Both the position numbers and the translations under genes were made by a program. Positions 53,287-61,155 of a stretch of 64,000 bases of DNA are shown in pieces (within the stretch, counting starts at the first letter, position 1; every line of letters starts with the position of its first letter). Under the pieces are notes generated by a model that was given only the letters and a program-made list of their open reading frames with translations, did not search any database and had not been told where the DNA came from. The stretch is from Chitinophaga niastensis (lineage in GTDB: Bacteria > Bacteroidota > Bacteroidia > Chitinophagales > Chitinophagaceae): the NCBI RefSeq assembly GCF_003014755.1, contig NZ_PYAW01000001.1, forward strand, positions 992,001 to 1,056,000. Reading direction: 5' to 3'.

Positions 53287-55098
53287 ATGAGTAACGAAGC
53301 AACATTGCACAGTCAACAGGAGGTAATGCACGGAGCGCATGATCATCATGATCATGAGCACCACCATGAGGACAGTTTCATTTCGAAATATGTGTTCAGC
53401 ATGGATCATAAAATGATCGCCAAACAATTCCTGATCACTGGTATCATTTGGGCTATCATTGGTGCTTTCTTTTCTGTACTGTTCCGTTTGCAACTAGGTT
53501 TTCCCGATGCTACTTTCCCTTGGCTGGAAAGCATCCTGGGTCATTGGGCTAAAGGCGGACGTATTTCCCCTGAAGCTTACTATGCATTGGTAACAATGCA
53601 CGGTACTATCCTCGTATTCTTTGTATTAACTGCCGGTTTGAGCGGCACCTTCTCCAACCTGCTGATTCCTCTGCAGATAGGTGCGCGTGATATGGCCTCC
53701 CCTTTCATGAACTGTCTGAGCTATTGGTTTTTCTTCCTGGCCAGCCTGGTAATGATGACTTCCCTGTTTGTTCAAACAGGTCCTGCTTCCGGAGGTTGGA
53801 CAATGTATCCGCCACTGAGTGCTTTGGGTGATGCTTCCATCGGTTCTAAAATAGGTGTGGATCTGTGGTTAACCAGTATGGCGCTGTTTGTAGTTTCTCA
53901 GCTGCTGGGTGGTTTGAACTATATCTCTACACTGCTGAATATGCGTACCAAAGGTATGGCAATGACCAAAATGCCTTTAACCATCTGGTCATTCTTCTTT
54001 ACCGCTGTGTTAGGTGTACTGTCTTTCCCTGTGTTGCTGTCAGGTTTCATCCTGTTGCTGATGGATCGTCATGCAGGCACCAGCTTCTACCTGTCCGATA
54101 TCTTTATTGCTGGTAAAGCACTGGCTAATGAAGGTGGTAGCGCTATCTTATATCAACATTTATTCTGGTTCTTAGGTCACCCTGAGGTATATATTATCAT
54201 CCTCCCTGCGATGGGTATGGTTTCTGAAGTACTGGCGGTTAGCTCACGCAAGCCTATCTTTGGTTACCTCGCGATGATCGGTTCCCTGTTCGCTATCTGT
54301 ATCCTGGCCTTCCTGGTTTGGGCGCACCATATGTTCGTAACAGGTTTGAATCCGTTCCTGGGTGCATTCTTCGTACTCTTAACATTATTAATTGCGGTTC
54401 CATCTGCGATCAAGGTATTTAACTGGATCACAACCATATGGAAAGGTAATATCCACTTTACACCAGCTTCCCTGTTCTCTATCGGTTTTGTGAGCACTTT
54501 CATCTCCGGTGGTTTAACTGGTATCTGGTTAGGTAACTCTTCTATTGATATTCACCTGCATGATACCATGTTTGTGATCGCCCACTTCCACATTGTAATG
54601 GGTGTATCTGCATTCTTCGGTATGTTTGCCGGTATCTACCACTGGTTCCCTAAATTGTACGGTCGTTTCATGAACCAAACGATTGGTTTCATCCACTTCT
54701 GGGTAACAATGATTGGTGCTTACCTGATCTTCTGGCCTATGCACTACGAAGGTATGGCGGGTATGCCGAGAAGATATTATGATATCTCCGGTTGGTCATC
54801 TTTCAAACAATTCGGTGGCCTGAACGAGTTTATCAGTATCGTGGTTATCCTTGTGTTTGCCGTACAGTTGTTGTTCGTATTCAACTTCTTCTACAGCATT
54901 TTCAAAGGTAGAAAAATGACTACGCAGAACCCATGGAACGCAACTACGCTGGAATGGACTACTCCAATTCATGCCGGTCACGGTAACTGGCCTGGCGAAA
55001 TTCCTGAAGTTCACCGTTGGGCTTACGATTACAGCAAGGATGGAAGAGATTTCATTCCTCAAACGGAACCAATTGGACCTAACGAATCAGCGCACTAA
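53287..55098 (+). CDS. coxA: Cytochrome c oxidase subunit I
   Basis: This protein has 603 residues and twelve hydrophobic helices, the heme-copper core of an A-type oxidase. The GHPEVYIIILP motif contains the CuB His, the cross-linked Tyr and the Glu of an A1-type D-channel. HDTMFVIAHFHIVMG carries the heme a and a3 ligands. The N-terminus (MHGAHDHHDHEHHHEDS) is a His-rich tail of about 25 residues before the first core segment. CoxA reduces oxygen to water and pumps protons. It lies within the act-cox-cta cluster, so ACIII and the oxidase are probably co-expressed and may form a supercomplex. Confidence 0.97.
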   Translation: MSNEATLHSQQEVMHGAHDHHDHEHHHEDSFISKYVFSMDHKMIAKQFLITGIIWAIIGAFFSVLFRLQLGFPDATFPWLESILGHWAKGGRISPEAYYALVTMHGTILVFFVLTAGLSGTFSNLLIPLQIGARDMASPFMNCLSYWFFFLASLVMMTSLFVQTGPASGGWTMYPPLSALGDASIGSKIGVDLWLTSMALFVVSQLLGGLNYISTLLNMRTKGMAMTKMPLTIWSFFFTAVLGVLSFPVLLSGFILLLMDRHAGTSFYLSDIFIAGKALANEGGSAILYQHLFWFLGHPEVYIIILPAMGMVSEVLAVSSRKPIFGYLAMIGSLFAICILAFLVWAHHMFVTGLNPFLGAFFVLLTLLIAVPSAIKVFNWITTIWKGNIHFTPASLFSIGFVSTFISGGLTGIWLGNSSIDIHLHDTMFVIAHFHIVMGVSAFFGMFAGIYHWFPKLYGRFMNQTIGFIHFWVTMIGAYLIFWPMHYEGMAGMPRRYYDISGWSSFKQFGGLNEFISIVVILVFAVQLLFVFNFFYSIFKGRKMTTQNPWNATTLEWTTPIHAGHGNWPGEIPEVHRWAYDYSKDGRDFIPQTEPIGPNESAH

Positions 55099-55165
55099 AA
55101 TATAATGCAGGATGCCGGCAGGTAGAAAAATCTGCCTTCCGGTATCTTGTTCACTGTGATGTTTG

Positions 55166-55173
55166 TAAATTTG
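55166..55173 (+). promoter_or_regulatory. Candidate -7 element before ctaB
   Basis: TAAATTTG matches TAnnTTTG, with TTG 16 bases upstream at 55147-55149. It would start a transcript near 55180, before the ctaB start. The spacing is a little short. Confidence 0.35.
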
Positions 55174-55210
55174 TTCCGGACTATAAACCCGGAATGTGGC
55201 TAGAAAAAAA

Positions 55211-56110
55211 ATGTTGCAAGAAAACTCCATAAAATTGTCGTCATCATACGCAATCGCTAGTAAGGTGAAAGATTACTCTCAGTTAATGAAGTTTAATCTC
55301 ACTTTCATGGTGGTATTTTCATCTGTAGTGGGTTATCTGCTGGTGCCGGGTGTGGAGTTTAATTTAGTGAAAGTTCTTTTATTATTTGCCGGTGGGTTAC
55401 TGGTTTCCGGATCAGCTAACACCATCAACCAGATATGGGAAAAAGAAACGGATAAGTTAATGGCGCGCACAGCTCCGCGTCCGCTGCCTTCGGGCCGGAT
55501 GCGTGAAGGAGAAGCGGTGACATTAGCTATAATAACCGGTTTGGCAGGTATCTTTATCATGGGGTATTGCTTCAACTTGTTAAGTGCTGTTCTGAGCCTG
55601 GTATCACTGGTGTTATACGGTTTCGTATATACACCGTGGAAGAAATGGAATTCGCTGGCGGTATTAGTTGGTGCTATTCCTGGTGCTTTGCCTCCCTTAA
55701 TCGGATGGGCAGCTGGCGCCAATAACCTGAGCGAAGGTGGCTGGTCCTTATTTGCGATCCAGTTTCTGTGGCAATTTCCGCATTTCTGGGCTATCGCCTG
55801 GATTGCACATAAAGATTATACCAGGGCTGGTTTCAAACTACTGCCTGCTAACGGAGAACCTAATAAGTTCACCGCCCTACAGGCAGCTACGTATGCTTTA
55901 CTGCTGATACCTGCTGGTGTTGCACCTTACCTGTTAAAGATCACTGGTGGTATATCTGCCATAGTGGCCATTCTTGCAGGTATATTTTTTCTGTACCGGG
56001 CTATTAACCTCTACAGAAAAAATGATGTTCCTGCAGCACGGAAGCTGATGTTCGGATCTTATATTTATCTGACCGTTATTCAGCTGGCACAGTTGCTGGA
56101 CAAAGTTTAA
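55211..56110 (+). CDS. ctaB: Heme O synthase (protoheme IX farnesyltransferase)
   Basis: I use ATG 55211 (299 residues), preceded by an A-rich stretch. An in-frame GTG at 55196 would add five residues. The UbiA-family prenyltransferase has about nine hydrophobic helices. The first Asp-rich motif is represented by NTINQIWEKETDKLMART, and the second region by YTPWKKWNSLAVLVGAIPGALPPLIGW-type sequence and IAHKDYTRAG. It farnesylates heme b to heme o, the precursor of heme a for the oxidase. Its position after coxA is standard. Confidence 0.95.
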   Translation: MLQENSIKLSSSYAIASKVKDYSQLMKFNLTFMVVFSSVVGYLLVPGVEFNLVKVLLLFAGGLLVSGSANTINQIWEKETDKLMARTAPRPLPSGRMREGEAVTLAIITGLAGIFIMGYCFNLLSAVLSLVSLVLYGFVYTPWKKWNSLAVLVGAIPGALPPLIGWAAGANNLSEGGWSLFAIQFLWQFPHFWAIAWIAHKDYTRAGFKLLPANGEPNKFTALQAATYALLLIPAGVAPYLLKITGGISAIVAILAGIFFLYRAINLYRKNDVPAARKLMFGSYIYLTVIQLAQLLDKV

Positions 56111-56128
56111 AAAGAAATTAGAGGAGTG

Positions 56129-56695
56129 ATGGATACAATGACTATAGAACAACGTAAAAAAATACATCCGCATAAATATTCCCTATGGATTGCTATGGGA
56201 AGCATAACCATGATGTTCATCGGGTTTACGAGTGCGTACGTTGTTAAAAGATCACAGGCAAATTGGCTGGCATTTGAACTGCCGCATATTTTCTGGTTAT
56301 CCACTGCCGTAATTTTATTGAGCAGCTTAACCATTCACCTGGCTTTGAAACAATTCAAAGAAAGAAATATGCAGCGTTATAAACAGCTGATAACGTTGAC
56401 GGCTATACTGGGAGTTGCATTTGCAGCCTGTCAGTGGATCGGTTTTACGCAGTTGAAATCTATGGGACTGCCGCTTAACGGGCCGGTTTCCGCTTCTTTT
56501 ATTTATGTTATCGTAGGAGTGCACATGCTGCACGTACTGGGTGGTGTTGTTGCACTACTCGTTATGTTTGGCAGGGCTTACAGAACCCGTGTACGTACCT
56601 ATAGCGCAGTACCCATTGAAGTAGCCGCAACATACTGGCATTTCGTGGACATACTGTGGATTTACCTGTTAATTTTTTTAAGTATCGCCAGATAA
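56129..56695 (+). CDS. Cytochrome c oxidase subunit III-like protein (first copy)
   Basis: I take ATG 56129, preceded by GAGGAG (188 residues); a GTG lies one codon upstream. The protein has five hydrophobic helices (SLWIAMGSITMMFIGFTSAY, LLSSLTIHLALKQFKERNMQ, FIYVIVGVHMLHVLGGVVAL, and a C-terminal TYWHFVDILWIYLLIFLSIA). The last is the heme-copper oxidase subunit III signature. It starts 18 bases after ctaB. A second subunit III gene follows directly, as in many Bacteroidota, and the two may both be part of the aa3 oxidase. Confidence 0.93.
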   Translation: MDTMTIEQRKKIHPHKYSLWIAMGSITMMFIGFTSAYVVKRSQANWLAFELPHIFWLSTAVILLSSLTIHLALKQFKERNMQRYKQLITLTAILGVAFAACQWIGFTQLKSMGLPLNGPVSASFIYVIVGVHMLHVLGGVVALLVMFGRAYRTRVRTYSAVPIEVAATYWHFVDILWIYLLIFLSIAR

Positions 56696-56722
56696 ACTTT
56701 GTAAAATTTTATAAAACAAACA

Positions 56723-57397
56723 ATGGATACAGCAGTTACAGCGAAGAAAAAATGGTGGGCCGGAGGATATTCTCCCTTTAATGTGAGCTATGGCAAGTTG
56801 ATGATGTGGTACTTCCTGATGTCAGATGCGTTCACTTTCGGCGCGTTGTTGATAGCATATGGTACTATCCGGTTTTCCAGCACATCCTGGCCTGATCCGA
56901 ATAGCGTGTTCCGCTCTTTTCCGGGCATGGGCGAGACCAACATGCCGCTGGTATTTGTGAGTTTAATGACCTTTATCCTCATCATGAGTTCTGTAACTAT
57001 GGTACTGGCTGTACATGCCGGTCACATGAGAGATAGAAAAGCAGTAGCTAAATGGCTTACCTGGACTATCGTTGGTGGTATCGCCTTCCTGAGCTGTCAG
57101 GCATGGGAATGGACGCACCTGTTCCACGAAGGTGCCTGGTGGGGTCGTAACCCTTTCCCTAATACGGATGGTACGGTAGCTTCTACTAACTTCACTAACT
57201 TCTTCTTCACCATCACCGGTTTCCACGGCTTGCACGTAACTTCCGGTGTTATACTGAATATTGTGATCCTGGCTAACGTACTGAAAGGTACTTACGAACA
57301 CAGAGGTCACTACGAAATGGTGGAAAAAGTAGGCCTGTACTGGCACTTTGTAGATCTGGTGTGGGTATTTGTATTCACTTGCTTCTACCTGCTGTAA
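56723..57397 (+). CDS. Cytochrome c oxidase subunit III (second copy)
   Basis: This protein has 224 residues. The helices include KLMMWYFLMSDAFTFGALLI, PLVFVSLMTFILIMSSVTMV and FTITGFHGLHVTSGVILNIV, and the C-terminal signature GLYWHFVDLVWVFVFTCFYL is clear. It is more like a full subunit III than the shorter neighbour. The gap to the previous gene is 27 bases. It would stabilise the oxidase core and its proton uptake. Confidence 0.95.
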   Translation: MDTAVTAKKKWWAGGYSPFNVSYGKLMMWYFLMSDAFTFGALLIAYGTIRFSSTSWPDPNSVFRSFPGMGETNMPLVFVSLMTFILIMSSVTMVLAVHAGHMRDRKAVAKWLTWTIVGGIAFLSCQAWEWTHLFHEGAWWGRNPFPNTDGTVASTNFTNFFFTITGFHGLHVTSGVILNIVILANVLKGTYEHRGHYEMVEKVGLYWHFVDLVWVFVFTCFYLL

Positions 57398-57479
57398 GCA
57401 CAGACAAGTGAAATAATACAAGGTTTGTTATTAATTATTTTGGAATCTGATTTTTGGAATTTATTTAATTTAAATAGTA

Positions 57480-57890
57480 ATGGAGCATACACATACTGCC
57501 GCAGGGCATGAAAATGCACATAGTGATTCAGCTACCAAATCTATCTGGAGAACATTCTGGATACTGTTGTGTATTACAATGGTAGAAGTAGGTCTGGCCT
57601 TTTTACACCTGGAAACAGGTTTCCCCAGCAGAGTGTTCCTGAATGCTATATTTGTAGGTCTTACCGTACTGAAGGCTTTTTATATCGTTGCAGAATTCAT
57701 GCACCTGGGTCAGGAGATTAAGAATCTCATTTTAACCATATTAATTCCATTACTGTTGTTCGTATGGTTTATTGTTGCTTTCCTTTATGAAGGTGATTCC
57801 TGGAAGAACATGAGGAAAGACCTGAAACCAGGTACTCCCCAGGAGGCGCCTAAAGCGCCTTCAAAGGAAGAAGGTCACGGACATTATTAG
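57480..57890 (+). CDS. Cytochrome c oxidase subunit IV family protein
   Basis: This protein has 136 residues and three hydrophobic helices (FWILLCITMVEVGLAFLHLE, VFLNAIFVGLTVLKAFYIVA and LILTILIPLLLFVWFIVAFL), with a His-rich N-terminus (EHTHTAAGHENAHS) and a charged tail. This fits the small bacterial subunit IV family (COX4_pro). Its stop is in the same frame as the next gene, separated by only a few codons. Confidence 0.9.
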   Translation: MEHTHTAAGHENAHSDSATKSIWRTFWILLCITMVEVGLAFLHLETGFPSRVFLNAIFVGLTVLKAFYIVAEFMHLGQEIKNLILTILIPLLLFVWFIVAFLYEGDSWKNMRKDLKPGTPQEAPKAPSKEEGHGHY

Positions 57891-57944
57891 TTTCACAGTT
57901 AAATTATCAGGATCATCTCTCGCAGGGCTATATTAGGAGTTGCA

Positions 57945-58634
57945 TTGGCTATATTGGTGCCACTTACAGGGTATCTCATTGTAGATCATTACGGTAAAAA
58001 CGTGGTGCCTATTCCGGGCTATTATATTCCCGAAAGAGTGGATACTATTACGAAAGGCAGCAGCATTACCTACGATACTGTTTTTCATAAAGTCAGGGAC
58101 TTTGAAATGACCAACCAGCTTGGTCAGAAAGTAAGTCTAAAGGATATGGAAGGAAAAGTATTACTCATTGATTTCTTTTTTACTTCCTGTCCGGGTATCT
58201 GTCCTACTTTAACTAAAAACCTGAGAAAGATCCAGAGTGCCTACTTAAAGAATGATACTTTACTGCAGATACTCTCCTTTTCAGTAGACCCGGTAAGGGA
58301 TTCGGTAGAAAAATTGCGTAAATACGCATATGACTACCAGGTGAATCCGGACAACTGGTGGCTGTTGACAGGTGATAAGAAAGAAATCTACGACCTGGCC
58401 AGACATGAATTTTTTGTATCTGTTACAGAAGGCGATGGCGGCCCGGATGATTTCGTTCATACTGAGAAATTGGTATTGATAGATAAAAACAGAAATATCA
58501 GAGGATATTATAACGGTCTGGATTCCAATGCAATAAAACAATGTGCTAGTGATATAGCTACCTTGTATCTTGCGAAAGACAGGCACCGTCCGGGATTTAT
58601 GCAGTTCCTGAAAAAACTCTTCTCAGGCGGCTGA
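57945..58634 (+). CDS. SCO1/SenC family copper chaperone with uncertain start
   Basis: This is a thioredoxin-like SCO domain: copper motif TSCPGICPTLTKN, DNWWLLTGDKKEIYDLARHE, and ligand His in DFVHTEKLVLIDK. The listed start is TTG 57945 (229 residues), but that cuts the membrane anchor. In frame upstream, the sequence IIRIISRRAILGVALA continues the hydrophobic helix and would begin at an ATT codon (57903), right after an in-frame TAA. No ATG, GTG or TTG lies between 57903 and 57945. Either an unusual ATT/ATC start is used or the anchor is truncated. It delivers copper to CuA of the oxidase encoded in the same cluster. Confidence 0.88.
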   Translation: MAILVPLTGYLIVDHYGKNVVPIPGYYIPERVDTITKGSSITYDTVFHKVRDFEMTNQLGQKVSLKDMEGKVLLIDFFFTSCPGICPTLTKNLRKIQSAYLKNDTLLQILSFSVDPVRDSVEKLRKYAYDYQVNPDNWWLLTGDKKEIYDLARHEFFVSVTEGDGGPDDFVHTEKLVLIDKNRNIRGYYNGLDSNAIKQCASDIATLYLAKDRHRPGFMQFLKKLFSGG

Positions 58635-58648
58635 TAAAAATATATTGT

Positions 58649-58698
58649 GTGAAAGGTGAATAAGGAAGGGTGTTCACCTTTCTTTATTCACCTTTTAC
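58649..58698 (+). terminator. Long hairpin after the oxidase cluster SCO gene
   Basis: GTGAAAGGTGAATAAGGAAG (from 58649), extended by GGTG, pairs with the stretch ending TTTATTCACCTTTTAC (58698) around a TTC loop, with few mismatches. It lies 14 bases after the SCO stop and 13 bases before the DUF420 gene on the same strand, so it may partly end or stabilise the long upstream transcript. Confidence 0.7.
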
Positions 58699-58711
58699 AT
58701 TTTAGTGCATC

Positions 58712-59284
58712 ATGGAAATTAAAAATAAGAATCTCAATACACCTATCGCCATCGTTTCGATAGCAATTCCTTCGCTGGTAGCGTTGTTGTTCTTTTTACC
58801 CAAGCCGGAAATGCATCCAGGCTTTGATATCAGGATATTACCGTTGTTCCATGCTATCCTCAATTCTGCTACAGCAGTGTTGTTGTTAGCCAGTTTATAC
58901 TTCATAAAAAACGGACAGGTAAAAGCCCATAAAACGATTAATTTAATCGCAGTGGGATTGTCTGCCATATTCCTGCTTTCATATGTTACTTATCATGCTA
59001 TGGCGCCGGAAACCCGTTTTGGTGACCTGAACCACGATGGTGTGCTGGATGCAACTGAAAAGGCTGCGCTGGGAGGCGTTCGGTATATCTATTATTTCCT
59101 GTTGCTTACGCATATTGTACTGGCTGGTATCGTTGTTCCGCTGGTGCTGTTTACGCTGTTGCGCGGCTTTCAGAATGATATTCCCCGTCACCGTAAAATA
59201 GCCCGTATAACCTGGCCTATCTGGTTCTATGTAGCAATAACCGGTGTAATTGTTTATATCATGATTTCCCCTTACTACCATTGA
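58712..59284 (+). CDS. DUF420 (CtaM-like) membrane protein with an inserted EF-hand-type loop
   Basis: This protein has 190 residues and four to five hydrophobic helices (AIVSIAIPSLVALLFFLP, ILNSATAVLLLASLYFI, LIAVGLSAIFLLSYVTYHAM, YIYYFLLLTHIVLAGIVVPL, WPIWFYVAITGVIVYIMI). DUF420/CtaM proteins help assemble the aa3 oxidase in other bacteria, and this gene follows the oxidase cluster. Between the third and fourth helices, residues 105-116 read DLNHDGVLDATE. This is a canonical 12-residue EF-hand calcium loop (Asp1, Asn3, Asp5, Gly6, Asp9, Glu12). Whether it binds Ca2+ is untested. Confidence 0.9.
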   Translation: MEIKNKNLNTPIAIVSIAIPSLVALLFFLPKPEMHPGFDIRILPLFHAILNSATAVLLLASLYFIKNGQVKAHKTINLIAVGLSAIFLLSYVTYHAMAPETRFGDLNHDGVLDATEKAALGGVRYIYYFLLLTHIVLAGIVVPLVLFTLLRGFQNDIPRHRKIARITWPIWFYVAITGVIVYIMISPYYH

Positions 59285-59317
59285 TATAATTAAGAAATAT
59301 TTTTAAGAGAGATGACC

Positions 59318-59325
59318 TAATTTTG
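59318..59325 (+). promoter_or_regulatory. Candidate -7 element for the small CxxC membrane protein
   Basis: TAATTTTG matches TAnnTTTG, 21 bases before the start at 59346. No good -33 element is seen. Confidence 0.4.
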
Positions 59326-59345
59326 TCTGATCAAATAATGATACT

Positions 59346-59561
59346 ATGAAGAAGTGGTGTTTGTTGTTACTTACAGGAGTTTTAATGGTGATGAACGGGC
59401 CTTTAATGGCGCAGTGTTCCCTGTGTACTAAAACAGCGCAACAGCTAGGAGAAGGACCTGCAAAGGGCCTGAATAATGGTATTTTGATGCTGGCATTAAC
59501 ACCACTTGCAATTATAGGCTTTCTGGCTTTTAGGTGGTGGAGAAGCAATAAGGAAGCCTGA
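59346..59561 (+). CDS. Small membrane protein with a CxxC motif after the signal peptide
   Basis: This protein has 71 residues: a signal peptide (KKWCLLLLTGVLMVMNGPLM), then QCSLCTKTAQQLGEGPAKGL with a CxxC, one transmembrane helix (ILMLALTPLAIIGFLAFRWW) and a short basic end. I recognise the arrangement from proteins of unknown function encoded near oxidase genes in Bacteroidota. A role in assembly, such as metal or disulfide chemistry, is only a guess. It has its own candidate promoter. Confidence 0.7.
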   Translation: MKKWCLLLLTGVLMVMNGPLMAQCSLCTKTAQQLGEGPAKGLNNGILMLALTPLAIIGFLAFRWWRSNKEA

Positions 59562-59585
59562 AACAGCGTATAACCCAAAAGAACT

Positions 59586-60059
59586 ATGATTACCTACAGA
59601 AAAGCAGCGATCGCTGATGTCCTGCAGTTGTCAGATTTACGCCTCCGATTTTTGAAAGAAATATACCCCAATGCAGATATCTCCGGGGATGCCGTTTTAT
59701 TGGATAATTTAAAAGTGTACCTGGAAGAACATCTGCTGAAAGATGATTTTGTAAACTGGTTTGCAGAAATGGATGGCAAAGTTGTGGCAAGCGCCGGCAT
59801 TGTTTTTTATAACCAGCCACCACTATACCACAACCTTGAAGGCAAAGTAGCCTACATCCTGAACGTATACACGCTCCCCCACTACCGCCGCAAGGGCATA
59901 GCAAAGGTATTATTTGAAAAAATTATGAACGAAGCCCGGCAGCGCAATACCGGCAAAGTAAGCCTGCATGCGAGTAAAGATGGACGTAAATTGTATGAAC
60001 AGTTTGGTTTTGTGACAGGAGATAATGAAATGACCTGTCAGTTGCCCCGGATACAATAA
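59586..60059 (+). CDS. GNAT family N-acetyltransferase
   Basis: This protein has 157 residues. The acetyl-CoA-binding motif is YILNVYTLPHYRRKGIAKVL (the R-x-x-G-x-A signature). The surrounding strands (WFAEMDGKVVASAGIVFY and VSLHASKDGRKLYEQFGFV) are typical of GNAT. The substrate is unknown. It follows the small membrane protein by 24 bases on the same strand and is convergent with the MarR gene. Confidence 0.88.
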   Translation: MITYRKAAIADVLQLSDLRLRFLKEIYPNADISGDAVLLDNLKVYLEEHLLKDDFVNWFAEMDGKVVASAGIVFYNQPPLYHNLEGKVAYILNVYTLPHYRRKGIAKVLFEKIMNEARQRNTGKVSLHASKDGRKLYEQFGFVTGDNEMTCQLPRIQ

Positions 60060-60088
60060 CGACGACTTGCTTTTGCTACATTACCAGG

Positions 60089-60703
60089 TTACGCTTCTTC
60101 TTCTCTCAATTCAAATTGCTGACAATCTACCCGGAGATCTCCCGATTTTAAAGGCGTTTTTATCAGGGTGCAATAATGGCCTTTCTTAACAGTGTAGAAT
60201 TGACAATTAAAGCACATGTGCTGCGTGCTGATCACTCCCTGTTGATTAAGCTGATAGATCAGCTGCATCAACTGTTCCAGTAATAACCCCTGGTCTTTGG
60301 GAGACGACATTTCCACTGTTTCCTGTAAGGGATTGGCAAAGCGCTCTACTTTTTTAGCAATGGCTTTACCTTCTTTTACTAGGTGCAACGTGTGGCTGCG
60401 CGTGTCTGTAGTACTCGCTTTGCGGACCAGGTAACTTTTTTGCTCTAAAGATTTTACAGCATCACTGATGGTAGCTTTGGTCATGTTAAAATACAATGCC
60501 AAAGAAGTTACAGTGCGTTTTTCCTCCGGATAATGGAGTAAAAAAGTTAGTACCTGAATCTGTATGGGACTTAGTCCATACTGTGTGGCCTCCTGCCATA
60601 ATAGTACACGAAAGGCCTCTGATAAACGCTCCAGTGAGGCTACTACTTTGCTCGATGTGTTTTCTGCCTGCTGTGCGGGGCTGAATGTGGAAACTTTCCC
60701 CAT
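60089..60703 (-). CDS. MarR family transcriptional regulator with a C-terminal cysteine cluster
   Basis: This protein has 204 residues. The winged-helix domain is visible (LSPIQIQVLTFLLHYPEEKR, TVTSLALYFNMTKATISDAV, KSLEQKSYLVRKASTTDTRS). After the MarR part, about residues 160-200 carry four cysteines spaced C-x2-C-x10-C-x15-C (CFNCQFY ... HYCTLIK ... VDCQQFE). That spacing could bind zinc or an Fe-S cluster, or act as a redox switch. Most MarR proteins lack this extension. Targets are unknown. A palindrome and repeated words lie upstream between this gene and DUF2024 and may be its own operator. Confidence 0.88.
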   Translation of the reverse strand: MGKVSTFSPAQQAENTSSKVVASLERLSEAFRVLLWQEATQYGLSPIQIQVLTFLLHYPEEKRTVTSLALYFNMTKATISDAVKSLEQKSYLVRKASTTDTRSHTLHLVKEGKAIAKKVERFANPLQETVEMSSPKDQGLLLEQLMQLIYQLNQQGVISTQHMCFNCQFYTVKKGHYCTLIKTPLKSGDLRVDCQQFELREEEA

Positions 60704-60773
60704 ATTTTTTCTTGCTGCTGTCCTTAATAGTTAGTTCAGGGGGCAAGGTACAATATAAATGTTTGGGTGTAAA

Positions 60774-60861
60774 TAGCATATTAGTGACATTCCTGTCCTC
60801 ATTCACAAGGGTAATCCCGGATTATGACCAATTGGATAGCATATTAGTAACATGTACTAAT
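60774..60861. promoter_or_regulatory. Repeated TAGCATATTAGTnACAT and a palindrome upstream of the MarR gene
   Basis: TAGCATATTAGTGACAT (60774-60790) recurs as TAGCATATTAGTAACAT (60837-60853). The second copy runs into a palindrome ATTAGTA-ACATG-TACTAAT (60843-60861) that overlaps the 3' end of the DUF2024 gene. Paired sites with a palindromic core upstream of a MarR gene suggest an autoregulatory operator. Confidence 0.45.
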
Positions 60862-61117
60862 GACATCCTTCCAGCTCATGGATATAATATCCCTGCCGGC
60901 GTATTTGCTCCTCCCAACGGGGAATTATATCAGTAACATGGCAAAAGCGACAGTCTTTCTGAGAAATGAATAAGCCTGTAGACGACTTTGATAGCAGATA
61001 AGCGTTACCAAATTCCCGCACCTGCTCAAATCCTGTTTCCTTCGTTACTATAATATCAAAATGCATATATCCCCCATCCTTCTTTTTAACATACGTGTCG
61101 AAAACGGCAACTTCCAT
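60857..61117 (-). CDS. DUF2024 family protein
   Basis: I chose ATG 61117 (86 residues), which gives the family start MEVAVFDTYVKKKDGGYMHF. An in-frame ATG four codons upstream is less likely. Further segments are FDIIVTKETGFEQVREFG and SQKDCRFCHVTDIIPRWEEQ, the latter with CRFCH, a CxxCH-like motif in a cytoplasmic protein (no signal peptide). The function of DUF2024 is unknown to me. It lies just upstream of the MarR gene on the same strand and downstream of the protoglobin-like gene. Confidence 0.85.
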   Translation of the reverse strand: MEVAVFDTYVKKKDGGYMHFDIIVTKETGFEQVREFGNAYLLSKSSTGLFISQKDCRFCHVTDIIPRWEEQIRRQGYYIHELEGCH

Positions 61118-61155
61118 AACAAAGTACATTTTTAATGCTAACGTAAACGGCTATA

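Noticed and set aside
60857-61117. CRFCH in the DUF2024 protein as a heme c site
   Set aside because: The protein has no signal peptide, so covalent heme c attachment in the periplasm is not expected.
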